Assembly (NCBI GenBank): GCA_040081075.1
Contig: JBEBHJ010000022.1
Coordinates: forward strand, 1 to 49,132
Origin: JANJUB01 sp040081075
GTDB lineage: Bacteria; Armatimonadota; Fimbriimonadia; Fimbriimonadales; Fimbriimonadaceae
Direction: 5' to 3'
DNA: 49,132 nt
Position numbers and translations under genes: made by a program. Below, in pieces: positions 25,742 through 34,431 of the stretch (position 1 is its first letter; every line of letters begins with the position of its first letter). The notes under the pieces were generated by a model. The model was not told where the DNA came from. It saw only the letters and a program-made list of their open reading frames with translations, and did not search any database.

Positions 25742-26608
25742 ATGGTTTCACACACATTGAAGATTGAAGAGATTGTTTCCAAAACCAAAGACTTGCCAAC
25801 CATTCCAGCGGCCGCTTTAGCGGTGATGCGGGAATCAGAGTCGGCAACATGCTCAGCCGCATCTATTGCTAAGCACATCATGCAAGATCAAGGGCTTTCC
25901 GCTCGGATACTGCGATTGGCAAACTCAGCATTTTATGGACTTAATCGACAAATTTCTAGTCCCCAAGACGCCGTCGTTATTTTAGGGATTCGAACGGTAA
26001 GGAACCTCGCGATGGTTGCCGCCAGCTATCCATGGATGAGCAAACCTATTAAGGGCTATATATTGGGCCCTAAGGAGATGTGGGCTCATGGTCTAGGCGT
26101 GGCCGTCGGCGCGCAGATGGTCGCCCAGCGCTCAAAATTGGCGTGTCCCGACCTAACGTTCATCAGCGGACTTCTTCATGACCTTGGGAAAGTTGCCCTT
26201 GCCATTTGGTTGGAGTCGCGGTCTCAAACCATGCTCAAGCTGGCGATTCAGGAAAACTTGACTTTTGATGAGGTTGAGCGCAAAATATTGGGTTTCGACC
26301 ACTGTGATGTCGGCGGCTATCTCGCTGAGCAATGGAATTTGCCCGCTTCGCTTGCATTGGCCATGCGCTATCACCATAATCCGCTGGGTCTAGAGACCCC
26401 TGATCATTCCGTCGAGTGCATTCACATTGGCGATTACATGACGATGACCCTAGGAATGGGCATAGGCGTTGACGGGTTGCGCTATGAGCTCCAACACGAG
26501 TGTTTGGCCAGTTTGGGCTTAACTGAAACCGACTTCGAGGAGATTATCTCCGGATTCCCGGAGAAGTACCATCAATACGAAGAAATGTTCTCGTTGCTCA
26601 ACGATTAA
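25742..26608 (+). CDS. HDOD-domain signalling protein
   Basis: The 288-residue protein is a single HDOD domain: LPTIPAAALAVM at the N-terminus, IMQDQGLSARILRLANSAFYGL, ISSPQDAVVILGIRTVRNLA and the HD-like FISGLLHDLGKVAL, then RYHHNPL. HDOD proteins are regulators in c-di-GMP and stress signalling and usually lack phosphodiesterase activity. Here the HD dyad (LLHDLGK) is preserved, so metal binding is possible. GGGAG lies at a good distance before the ATG. The gene is the last in the cheD operon and converges on pyrG, 7 bp away. Confidence 0.92.
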   Translation: MVSHTLKIEEIVSKTKDLPTIPAAALAVMRESESATCSAASIAKHIMQDQGLSARILRLANSAFYGLNRQISSPQDAVVILGIRTVRNLAMVAASYPWMSKPIKGYILGPKEMWAHGLGVAVGAQMVAQRSKLACPDLTFISGLLHDLGKVALAIWLESRSQTMLKLAIQENLTFDEVERKILGFDHCDVGGYLAEQWNLPASLALAMRYHHNPLGLETPDHSVECIHIGDYMTMTLGMGIGVDGLRYELQHECLASLGLTETDFEEIISGFPEKYHQYEEMFSLLND

Positions 26609-26615
26609 GCTAAGT

Positions 26616-28244
26616 CTAACTTTCTACGCTGGACGCAACTTTCTTTCGGTTTAGAGCCGCCGCCACCAGACCTTTGAAAAGCGGGTGGGGTCGGTTTGGC
26701 CGTGAAGTGAACTCTGGGTGCGCTTGAGTTGCCACGAAAAACGCATGGCTCGGAAGTTCGATCATTTCAACTAATCGATAGTCGGGGCTCACTCCGCTGA
26801 TCACCATTCCATGCTCCGAGAGCTTCTCGCGAAAGTCATTGTTCACTTCATATCGGTGGCGGTGCCTTTCAGTGACCCGGGTGCTACCGTATAGTTTTTG
26901 CGAAAGGGAGTCGTTAACCAAGTTGCAAGGATAGCTCCCAAGGCGCATGGTTGCCCCCTTATCTTTGATGCCTCTTTGTTCTGGCAAGAGGTGCACAACT
27001 GGGAAAGGAGCTCCTTCGGTTACTTCTTCGGAGTTTGCGCCTTCGAGACCGCACACGTGTCGGGCAAACTCAATGACAGCCATTTGTAGGCCATAGCAGA
27101 TACCAAGGAAGGGCAATCCATTCTCGCGGGCATACCGAATCGCTTCGATTTTGCCCTCCACCCCTCGTTCGCCAAATCCTGGAGCCACGATTAAGGCATC
27201 GGTGTTCAATAAGAACTCTGCGGCTGGCTTGCCGCCCTCTAAAGCATCGCTTTCAATCCAGTTGATTTCAATTCGGCAGTCGTTCGGAATGCCCGCATGA
27301 ATCAGAGATTCAGCAATGGACTTGTAGGCATCTCCGTTTTGGGTGTACTTGCCCACAACTGAAATATTCACGCGATGAGTCGGGTTCTTGATCGTGTTGA
27401 CAAGCGCCGCCCACTCCGATGTATCCGCCGACTGAGATTCGAGCCCTAACTTCTTGCAGACATAGTCGCCAAGCCCAGCTCGTTCGTATTCGAGGGGCAC
27501 CTCGTAAATTGTTTCAACGTTTCGAGATTCGATGACGGCTTGACTTGGAACGTCACAGAAAAGGCTGATCTTCTCTTTCACGTCATCATCAAGGTGGACC
27601 TCGGTTCGGCAAACCAAAACGTCAGGTGAAATTCCGATTTCGCGAAGCTTGTAAACACTGTGTTGAGTTGGCTTCGTCTTCACTTCGTGCCAAGGGCCTA
27701 CTTGAGGAATCAATGTGACATGCACGTAAAGAGTGTTTTCGGGGCCAACGTCCTTGCGCATTTGTCGTATTGCTTCAAGAAACGGAAGGCTTTCGATATC
27801 ACCGACGGTCCCGCCAATTTCGGCGATCACAACATCGGCTTCCTGCTCTTGCGCTACCCGCATTATGCTGGCCTTGATTTCGTTGGTGATGTGAGGGATG
27901 ACTTGGACCGTTGCCCCCAAGTAGTCTCCCTGCCGTTCCTTTTGAATTACTGATTGATAAACGCGACCCGCCGTAACGGAGCTGCTCTTTGTGCAAGCAA
28001 CATCGATGAATCGCTCATAGTGGCCGAGGTCCAAGTCGGTTTCCGCGGCGTCGTCGGTAACAAAGACTTCGCCGTGCTGAAACGGATTCATCGTTCCAGC
28101 ATCTACGTTAATGTAAGGGTCGAGCTTCATTGGAGCCACCGTGTAGCCCCGATTTCTGAGCAGTCGCCCTAAACTTGCCGTTGTAATTCCTTTTCCAATA
28201 GAACTTACAACACCGCCCGTCACAAAGATATATTTTCTCGCCAC
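26616..28244 (-). CDS. pyrG: CTP synthase
   Basis: PyrG converts UTP to CTP with glutamine as nitrogen donor. The 542-residue enzyme has the N-terminal synthetase domain (KYIFVTGGVVSSIGKGI, LDPYINVDAGTMNPFQHGEVFVTDDG-type segment, IAEIGGTVGDIES) and a C-terminal class I amidotransferase domain with PGFGERG, the Cys loop FLGICYGLQ and the His/Glu pair in QAHPEF. I place the start at a GTG at 28244, seven codons after a TTG at 28265, because the protein then begins one residue before the conserved ARKYIFVTGG. It converges on the HDOD gene. Confidence 0.97.
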   Translation of the reverse strand: MARKYIFVTGGVVSSIGKGITTASLGRLLRNRGYTVAPMKLDPYINVDAGTMNPFQHGEVFVTDDAAETDLDLGHYERFIDVACTKSSSVTAGRVYQSVIQKERQGDYLGATVQVIPHITNEIKASIMRVAQEQEADVVIAEIGGTVGDIESLPFLEAIRQMRKDVGPENTLYVHVTLIPQVGPWHEVKTKPTQHSVYKLREIGISPDVLVCRTEVHLDDDVKEKISLFCDVPSQAVIESRNVETIYEVPLEYERAGLGDYVCKKLGLESQSADTSEWAALVNTIKNPTHRVNISVVGKYTQNGDAYKSIAESLIHAGIPNDCRIEINWIESDALEGGKPAAEFLLNTDALIVAPGFGERGVEGKIEAIRYARENGLPFLGICYGLQMAVIEFARHVCGLEGANSEEVTEGAPFPVVHLLPEQRGIKDKGATMRLGSYPCNLVNDSLSQKLYGSTRVTERHRHRYEVNNDFREKLSEHGMVISGVSPDYRLVEMIELPSHAFFVATQAHPEFTSRPNRPHPLFKGLVAAALNRKKVASSVES

Positions 28245-28323
28245 CGTCTTTCCCGACCCCAGCAAACAGACGCTCTAGACCATGCGCAAGGCCGCAAGAA
28301 ACTTAGCGATTGGAGTCCTACGA

Positions 28324-28329
28324 ATTATA
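28324..28329 (-). promoter_or_regulatory. Candidate -10 box of pyrG
   Basis: The - strand reads TATAAT about 80 bp upstream of the pyrG start. TTGAAT lies 13 nt further upstream, too close for a standard -35, and at the usual 17-nt spacing the hexamer is poor (CATCTT). The leader between it and the start shows no pyrimidine-attenuator structure that I can identify. Confidence 0.35.
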
Positions 28330-28356
28330 CGCGAATGCTCACATTCAAGATGGACG

Positions 28357-29379
28357 CTAACCGCCTCGGCCGACGCTCGTGAGAGGGATGTAGGTCGTAT
28401 TCCTGGTAACTATTGCGATGGTAGGGCTAAAAGAAAAACTGGATACCAATCCGTCGGCTAAGAACGACTCCCATTCTTGGTCTGATGCAAATCCAAAGGT
28501 CTCTTTGTAGTGCCCTGCCGACGCCCGAATCCCGGAAATCAGATCATCGTCCAACCCCTGTAGTTTTCCACCAGCATTAACCTTGATGTGTTCGCGCAAA
28601 CTGTCCTTCAGCGCGTTCACTGCCTTAATGTAGGCTTCTTGTTGCTTATCCAGTAGTTTAGAGAAACGTTGGGCTACAGACGCAATCAAGTCTGTTCGCC
28701 TCTTAGAAGGGGTTTGGATTGTGTTGAACCTAAAGAGCAGTTGGCTCACATCAAGTTTGGGGCGTAGTTTCGGCGCGATTTCCTCTCGGAAGTGCTTCCT
28801 GTCCTCTTCTGAATACTCTTTCAACTTAGAGCGGTCTACGTCATCGCTTAGCAGCCGTTTGCCTGAGCTGAGTCGAACTTCCTTCCCGTTTCCCTTGACG
28901 AGCAGGCTGCACCTAAATCCGATCTGCAATGGAGTGTCGTCATCCAAAATTTCTGGTCCGATTGCCCCAACGCCCTGAATCAGGAGCCTCTGCATGGCCT
29001 TTTTGTCTTCGCTAGACAAATCCTTCAACGTGAACTGATACTTCTTTCTCTTCGCAAGCTCAGACAGCACCTGTTGCGCTCGAATCACAGGCTCAAACAT
29101 TTTCAAGTCGTACAAGTTGGAAGCCGTGATCTCAAGTGTCTGCCCGTCCTGTCGGATATCAAACTCCAACTCCGCAGCCAACTTTGCAAGGTTTTCTGAG
29201 GGGGCTTCAAGCAACGCAAGTTGCTTTGGCGTGGCCTGAGCATGAGTCACCAGAACCCGCAACTCGGGTTCTGGTGACTTCACTTGAAGGCTTACTAAGA
29301 AAAGGCCAGCAGTAATGTGGTCATGACTAACCTGGGCCTCCCTCGCCTTCTCCTTGATCCTGCTCAACGGTAACCACAT
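28357..29379 (-). CDS. Hypothetical protein, no recognised family
   Basis: I do not recognise this protein. The frame is open from 29556, but that extension overlaps the next gene in another frame and reads like noise, so the start lies at or after the ATG at 29379 (340 residues). No RBS decides it. Later possible starts are GTG codons near 29290 and 29250. The protein is rich in Lys, Asp and Leu with long helices (SELAKRKKYQFTLKDLSSEDKKAMQRLL, DRSKLKEYSEEDRKHFREE, RFSKLLDKQQEAYIKAVNALKDSLREHI). There is no signal peptide or membrane segment. It is probably co-transcribed with the small secreted protein gene upstream and carries a 14-bp hairpin near its 5' end. Confidence 0.6.
   Translation of the reverse strand: MWLPLSRIKEKAREAQVSHDHITAGLFLVSLQVKSPEPELRVLVTHAQATPKQLALLEAPSENLAKLAAELEFDIRQDGQTLEITASNLYDLKMFEPVIRAQQVLSELAKRKKYQFTLKDLSSEDKKAMQRLLIQGVGAIGPEILDDDTPLQIGFRCSLLVKGNGKEVRLSSGKRLLSDDVDRSKLKEYSEEDRKHFREEIAPKLRPKLDVSQLLFRFNTIQTPSKRRTDLIASVAQRFSKLLDKQQEAYIKAVNALKDSLREHIKVNAGGKLQGLDDDLISGIRASAGHYKETFGFASDQEWESFLADGLVSSFSFSPTIAIVTRNTTYIPLTSVGRGG
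29245..29279. repeat. 14-bp perfect inverted repeat
   Basis: AGTCACCAGAACCC (29245-29258) and GGGTTCTGGTGACT (29266-29279) are perfectly complementary with a 7-nt loop. The element lies near the 5' end of the hypothetical gene at 28357-29379, 48 bp after the stop of the upstream gene. No T-run follows on either strand, so it is not an intrinsic terminator. It could be a leader hairpin, an attenuator or the site of a dimeric DNA-binding protein. Confidence 0.8.
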
Positions 29380-29764
29380 AATCGTGATCAAGCCATTGAG
29401 CTCTCTGGTGTGTGACCGTGCCGTTAGTCCACTCCTCAATTCCCTTATCTTCTTTCCAGTTCCAATACCAAACCCAAACCCCACTAGGAATGGTTTCATT
29501 AAAGTCATGACTATGAGTGCCCCCTGTCGTATGAGGGCCATTATAAAAAGGCGCACTCCAAGGGGGCGCGAATGACGATGAACCAGTCACTTCATAGTGA
29601 CCAGATCTTGACTTTATCACGCTCGGATGAGTGTACGGTCCGGTTTGTCGCTCCTCTTCAACTTTGTGGGGTATGTTCGGGGTGTAATAACTGGGTGGCG
29701 TATTTTTTGTCCATGTCTGCGCACTGGCCATGCCAGCTATCCCAATTGCTAGGCTCCAAATCAC
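29327..29764 (-). CDS. Small secreted protein, unknown function
   Basis: The product from the GTG at 29764 is 145 residues, starting with a hydrophobic segment that ends in a cleavage-like site (IAGMASAQT). It then has many aromatic residues (GVWVWYWNWKED, SFAPPWSAPFY) and ends in an acidic Gly-rich tail (EQDQGEGEGGPG). Without a positive charge before the hydrophobic core the signal is incomplete. In the same frame, upstream codons read WRFTKNNLNNATRLV, which would give a good n-region, but no ordinary start codon precedes them. A TTG start at 29843 lies out of frame by one AG unit of the adjacent dinucleotide tract. No family is recognised. Confidence 0.6.
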   Translation of the reverse strand: MIWSLAIGIAGMASAQTWTKNTPPSYYTPNIPHKVEEERQTGPYTHPSVIKSRSGHYEVTGSSSFAPPWSAPFYNGPHTTGGTHSHDFNETIPSGVWVWYWNWKEDKGIEEWTNGTVTHQRAQWLDHDYVVTVEQDQGEGEGGPG

Positions 29765-29813
29765 TAATCGAGTTGCATTGTTTAAGTTGTTCTTGGTGAA
29801 CCTCCATGCATAT

Positions 29814-29840
29814 TCTCTCTCTCTCTCTCTCTCTGTGTGT
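29814..29840. repeat. Dinucleotide tract: T(CT)10 followed by (GT)3
   Basis: The + strand has a perfect (CT)10 at 29815-29834 preceded by T and followed by (GT)3 at 29835-29840; on the - strand it reads as AG repeats. It is the only long microsatellite in the window. It lies 50-75 bp upstream of the annotated start of the secreted-protein gene, within the possible extended coding region, so changes in copy number could alter the frame or the promoter/leader length. Confidence 0.9.
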
Positions 29841-29903
29841 CAAGGGCCAGAAGTCACTTTTACGAAAAATCTCTTAAACTAGTGAATATACTAGCTATGG
29901 CTT

Positions 29904-32900
29904 TCAAAACTTGATGCCGTATTCAACGGCGATCTTCCAGGGTCGATCTTGGTCGGTTCCAATGCTGAATCGGAGCCTTCTCAACGTCCTGCCGCCAAAG
30001 GTGGGCCGCCATGTGAGCCGGATGTCATATCGCACTCCCTCACCAGGAATGGCGGAGGTGATTTGACGTCTGCCGCTTAATACAAGGTTTTTGCCTATGG
30101 CCAAAGCGGCGGTAACGGAAAGATTATCAAGGGAGTTGTACTCCACGTTGATGTAATCGAGGCCAAGCTGCTGGGCGAGACGATCCGTCAGCGAACCCGC
30201 CAAGTAGGGCAGTGCTACTCCGATCAGCGCGTTCCTAAACTGCTCCGTAATGGAGCTGTTACCGAGACCGAGACCGCGAATGAAGTCGCCCTGTCCCAGC
30301 ATTGCCAAAATTCGGTCTTGACTCAAGTCAGGCGGATCACTCTCGGCTGTGATTACCACCCCCTTTTCTTCGAGGAGGTTGCCGCGAATTTTGAGCCGAA
30401 TATCGTAGCGTTCGACACCTCCCGATATCCGCTCCGCAGACAATTGGGTTTGACCTTCAATGTCGACATCCGCCCGGGCTGCAATCAATCCTGAGCTGGA
30501 GGATCTGTAGCTAATCTTCACGATCCCGCCGTCGTCCACTGCGATTCGGGCGTTCGGCAATCGGATCGAGCCCTTTCGCACAGTGAGAGTCGACGTCAGG
30601 TCAGGGGTAATGAGACTGCCAATAAGGTTTCCTTCTCCTGAAACGTCAAATTGGCCGGCCGCCGCACGCAATCGAATTGGCATCGCCGTTCGCAAACGAA
30701 TATTGAATTTCGGATCAATCGAAGGAGGGTCGCCCGGCGGCTTCTCTTCTAGTTGGGGGAGGGTTAGATTGCCACTGTCTAAGGTGATATCGCCACTAAT
30801 TATTGGCTCCCCGACGGTGCCTTTTAGTCTGAGGTCTCCGGAAAGGCTGCCGGTGCTGGCGTTGCCTCCTTTCCCTTGGGCTATTTGAAACTTGTCTGCG
30901 ATCAAGCTTCCGCTAACAATGTTGCCAAAGAACTTCTCTCGATCGCCGCCAGCGAGAGCTCCAAAAACATCAACAAGACCAACTTTGAGGCCGATCGCAC
31001 TGATCGTTCCCCCCGCCGAACTCCTTCCGGTCCCGTCAACGCCAAGGTGCTCGCCGTCAAACAGCACCGAGACATCCAGGTTAGTAAGGTAGGTGTCAAC
31101 ATCTTTTTGAGCAATCCTAACATCGCCGTTCGCATCGGGTTTGAGCTTTGCGGAGCCCGAGAATATCAAATTGCCGGGCCGGCCTTTAACCTGAAGCTCA
31201 CCCGAAACCGCACCTCTGGTCCGAGTCGGATCGAGGCCTTTCCACAATTCTTCAAACTCGGTGAGTTTTCGCTCGGGCAAGTTAAGGGTTGCGAGCAAAT
31301 CTTCGTGCTCGGCGATTTTGAATGGATAAGCAAAGGGAATTTCAGCAGTGATGCCGCCCGTGAACCCGTCAACGCGGTACAGGCCATCTGCTTCGACCAT
31401 TCCGTCGCTAATGCGCATATCCACGTCTAGCGATCGGTTGTTGGTCCCCGATGCTTTGAATCCTACGCTCGCCTGTATGAGCGGAGACTTTGTTGGGCCG
31501 GTAACTACGATTTGGGAAACATCGTATCGCCCTGGAACACCCTGAATCCCCGGAATCAGCAGACTTAGCCACTCCGAACCGACGTTTTTGAGGCTGCCTT
31601 CAAGGGAGGTGTTGCCTCTCTCGTCAACCGTACCGGTAGCCGTTAGGTCGCCTGGTCCCTCTAACGAAAGCTTCTCGATTGTCCAAATCGAGTCGTTCCG
31701 GCTGAATTTCGCATCGAGTTTTCCGCTCGGGACTCCGTCAAGTTTGAGCTCATCTAGTGTCAGCGTTTTGGACTCAATAATTGGATTGGTCCACTTGCCG
31801 CCAATGCTCCCGCCGAAGTCAAAACGTCCCTGAAGTCGCGAAAGATACTGATAAGCTTCATCTTCCAGCCCAAACTGGCGAGAGATCGCGACCAACTTAG
31901 GGATCGGAATGTTGAATGCGGTGACATCGGCCGCGAGGGATTCGCTGGCGGGCGAAGCCTCGAGCTTTGCGACTTCGACGAATGAATCCAGTTGACCAAT
32001 CATCGCCGATCCGCCCCACGTTCCGCCCGAATGCGTAAGCGAGAATGTGCCACTTCCCAAGGCTTCCGTGCCTACCTTGAGGCCGTTCACCCTGCCCGTC
32101 GCATCGAGATTCGAAAACGCACCAGCTGCTACCGATACGGTTCCCTTAGCCGAAACCGTACCATCTACCTCAAGAGATCGAACCGATTCGATGAGGAGTT
32201 TTGCTAAGGGGAAATCAGATAAAACGAGGTCGAATGAACCAGTTTGGCGACCCATGTCGTAATGACCCGCTCCGCTTGCAACTCCGTTGCCGCTTCGCGC
32301 CGTTCCTTGCGTGATCTGAACCGCGCCCTTGGCGTATTGAATTTCGCCCGCAGCAGAATCTATTTTCACGCCCGGGGCAACCAAATTGCGGCCCGAAATC
32401 GAAGCGGTCAGCGTTGGACTGCTCAACACGCCTCCGATTGTCGCCTTGGTTACGTCCAGCGTGCCCGCCATTCGATCGGGAAACCACTCTCCTAACTGGA
32501 TGCCAGTCGCCGTAATCTCGCCACCGATTGCGTTCGTTTTGAAATCGAGAAAAGCACTGCCCTCAACGCGTGAACTTCGCCGGAATCCTACAAGGTTTGA
32601 GGCGCGCAACCGGCGATTTTCAACGGATATGTCGGCGATGACAACGGGCAAATCCTGTCCAGAAATCTTGAGCCCGTAAACCTCGCCCCTTCCCAGTGCC
32701 TTCGGGTTGTCAAACTTGCCGGTGATGTTGCCCGAGAAAGAAGCCGCTCCCGCCACCTCATCGGAAACCGCGGCAAGTGGAAACTCCTTGGCCAAGACTT
32801 CCATGCTGAGCTGGCGGGAGGTCAAGTTCACCTTGCCCTTTGCAAATGCCGAACCGTTCGTGCCCTCAACTGCTGCCCTTTCAACAAAAACTGAATCTCC

Positions 32901-34397
32901 AAACCACGATCCGCGAACCGTGAATTTCCCCAGATCCAGCAATGCGTCATTGGCAGTGGATAGGGCGGTCCCATCGGCTTGGAAGGCGATTCTCGGCTTA
33001 CTTGCCCTTCCCGAAAGCACGGCAACGACGGAGCCCGTGCCTTGAAGATTGGGCACTCCATAACTTTTCAGGACGGGGCCCAGGCTTAGCTTGGGTGCTT
33101 GAATCGACCCGGAAATCTCTCCATTTGCCAGTCGCAAGTAGCCTTTGAGTGGGCCGCCTCGGAAAGTTGCTCCAGCTAGATTAACTGAGGCTCCATCGGA
33201 GTTCACATTGACCCAAGCGCGTCCGTCTGTGAGTTGCTCGTTCTGAAATTTGAGCTGGCGAGCGGTTACTTTGCCCTCAACCGCGAACTTCGAATCATAG
33301 TTCATCCAGCCCACAAACTCGCCGTTGGTGAAGGTCAAACCTTTGGGAACTGAGCTACGCGCGAATGGGGGTAACGCGGTTAGGTTAGGGGCGTCGGCCC
33401 GTACTTCCCCCGACATCCAAAAAGTCTTATCCCACCTCATTCGCCCCGAAAAACGGGCATTCGTTCCAAGGTTGGTAGCCTGCAGATTGCCATCAAATCC
33501 CTGGCTCGTAATGAGCCCGGTGGCATAAGCAGACTGGGCGCGATAGGTGCCGTACACCACATCCGTCATAGAAAGCCGGACGTCGGAATGGAATTCGGAG
33601 GTTTTGGGTGTGAGCGAAAACGCCCACGGACCTTGAGCTTGCATGCTCTTTGCCGAAAGGTCGCGCAGCCAATCAATATCTTTTCCTTCTGGCGCACGTT
33701 TGAGCCACTGGCTCAGATCAGCCAAGTCAATATCTGCGGTGCCTTCAATATCAAGTCCGCCATTTCCCTTGTGCTTGTGCAGAGACAACTTTGTTGTTCC
33801 CGCCCTTTCAATCCTTGCCGTTGCCGTAGCGACGAACTCGTCGCCAAACCCATCGAAGTTAACCAGCGAACTGGAAATCCATCTTGGCTTGCTTCCCGGT
33901 GCGGCCAGGTCCTCAAATCGAACTGCGGAATCCTCTAAACGAACGCTAAAAGCAACTTTCGATGGCTCGCCAGCTTCGCTCGTCATATACTTTTCGAAAC
34001 CCCAAGACCCGTTTGAGAGCCGGGTGAGTCGTGCACGCAATCCACGCACGCGCCCTTTAACTGTTTTCTGACCTGGAACGAAATCAACAAAAGTCGCTTC
34101 GGCGAAGGAAGCTAGTTTCTTCCCGTCGGGCTCGTATACGGTTACGCCCGCCAATTGGAGCCGGTTTTCCTTTATGTCGAAGACAAAGTGGTCAGCCCGA
34201 ATTTTGAGGACTCCGCCCGGTGTTTGTAAATCAATATTTGCCGCATGAGACCCTCCGGAGAGCTCCAAAACGCACGCCCAAACATAGGTGCCGCCACGGT
34301 ATGCAACCAGGGCAAATGGAACCAACCACCAGAACATTCCCAACGCGCGAACGAAATTTCTTATGCTACTAGTATGACGTTTGAAAAGCCCTTGCAA
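29904..34397 (-). CDS. TamB-like outer-membrane biogenesis / lipid-transport protein
   Basis: TamB/AsmA-like proteins are large periplasm-spanning beta-taco proteins. They are anchored in the inner membrane and move phospholipids to, or help assemble proteins in, the outer membrane. This 1497-residue protein has an N-terminal membrane anchor (about 22-42), long repetitive beta strands rich in Gly, Val and Asp, and a C-terminal DUF490 domain. The latter includes a region with SDPPDLSQDRILAMLG, a helical ALIGVALPYLAGSLTDRLAQQLGLDYINVEY and the final beta strands of the family (LVLSGRRQI, YDIRLTWRPT, WKIAVEYGIKF). That implies a two-membraned cell. TamA/BamA partners are not in the window. It ends 60 bp upstream of the dinucleotide tract. 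Confidence 0.92.
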   Translation of the reverse strand: MQGLFKRHTSSIRNFVRALGMFWWLVPFALVAYRGGTYVWACVLELSGGSHAANIDLQTPGGVLKIRADHFVFDIKENRLQLAGVTVYEPDGKKLASFAEATFVDFVPGQKTVKGRVRGLRARLTRLSNGSWGFEKYMTSEAGEPSKVAFSVRLEDSAVRFEDLAAPGSKPRWISSSLVNFDGFGDEFVATATARIERAGTTKLSLHKHKGNGGLDIEGTADIDLADLSQWLKRAPEGKDIDWLRDLSAKSMQAQGPWAFSLTPKTSEFHSDVRLSMTDVVYGTYRAQSAYATGLITSQGFDGNLQATNLGTNARFSGRMRWDKTFWMSGEVRADAPNLTALPPFARSSVPKGLTFTNGEFVGWMNYDSKFAVEGKVTARQLKFQNEQLTDGRAWVNVNSDGASVNLAGATFRGGPLKGYLRLANGEISGSIQAPKLSLGPVLKSYGVPNLQGTGSVVAVLSGRASKPRIAFQADGTALSTANDALLDLGKFTVRGSWFGDSVFVERAAVEGTNGSAFAKGKVNLTSRQLSMEVLAKEFPLAAVSDEVAGAASFSGNITGKFDNPKALGRGEVYGLKISGQDLPVVIADISVENRRLRASNLVGFRRSSRVEGSAFLDFKTNAIGGEITATGIQLGEWFPDRMAGTLDVTKATIGGVLSSPTLTASISGRNLVAPGVKIDSAAGEIQYAKGAVQITQGTARSGNGVASGAGHYDMGRQTGSFDLVLSDFPLAKLLIESVRSLEVDGTVSAKGTVSVAAGAFSNLDATGRVNGLKVGTEALGSGTFSLTHSGGTWGGSAMIGQLDSFVEVAKLEASPASESLAADVTAFNIPIPKLVAISRQFGLEDEAYQYLSRLQGRFDFGGSIGGKWTNPIIESKTLTLDELKLDGVPSGKLDAKFSRNDSIWTIEKLSLEGPGDLTATGTVDERGNTSLEGSLKNVGSEWLSLLIPGIQGVPGRYDVSQIVVTGPTKSPLIQASVGFKASGTNNRSLDVDMRISDGMVEADGLYRVDGFTGGITAEIPFAYPFKIAEHEDLLATLNLPERKLTEFEELWKGLDPTRTRGAVSGELQVKGRPGNLIFSGSAKLKPDANGDVRIAQKDVDTYLTNLDVSVLFDGEHLGVDGTGRSSAGGTISAIGLKVGLVDVFGALAGGDREKFFGNIVSGSLIADKFQIAQGKGGNASTGSLSGDLRLKGTVGEPIISGDITLDSGNLTLPQLEEKPPGDPPSIDPKFNIRLRTAMPIRLRAAAGQFDVSGEGNLIGSLITPDLTSTLTVRKGSIRLPNARIAVDDGGIVKISYRSSSSGLIAARADVDIEGQTQLSAERISGGVERYDIRLKIRGNLLEEKGVVITAESDPPDLSQDRILAMLGQGDFIRGLGLGNSSITEQFRNALIGVALPYLAGSLTDRLAQQLGLDYINVEYNSLDNLSVTAALAIGKNLVLSGRRQITSAIPGEGVRYDIRLTWRPTFGGRTLRRLRFSIGTDQDRPWKIAVEYGIKF

Positions 34398-34431
34398 TAC
34401 TTGTATAAGGGGCCGCTTTGTCCAACAATAT

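Noticed and set aside
29380..29556. Upstream part of the frame of the helical hypothetical protein
   Set aside because: It overlaps the secreted-protein gene in a different frame and has shadow-like composition.
29658..29843. 61-residue frame through the CT tract (RERERER...)
   Set aside because: It is the out-of-frame reading of the repeat and ends without a sensible domain; kept only as part of the phase-variation idea.
29904..34397. Many + strand open frames antisense to the tamB-like gene
   Set aside because: They mirror the repetitive Gly/Val/Ser coding of the opposite strand and show no start context or domain.
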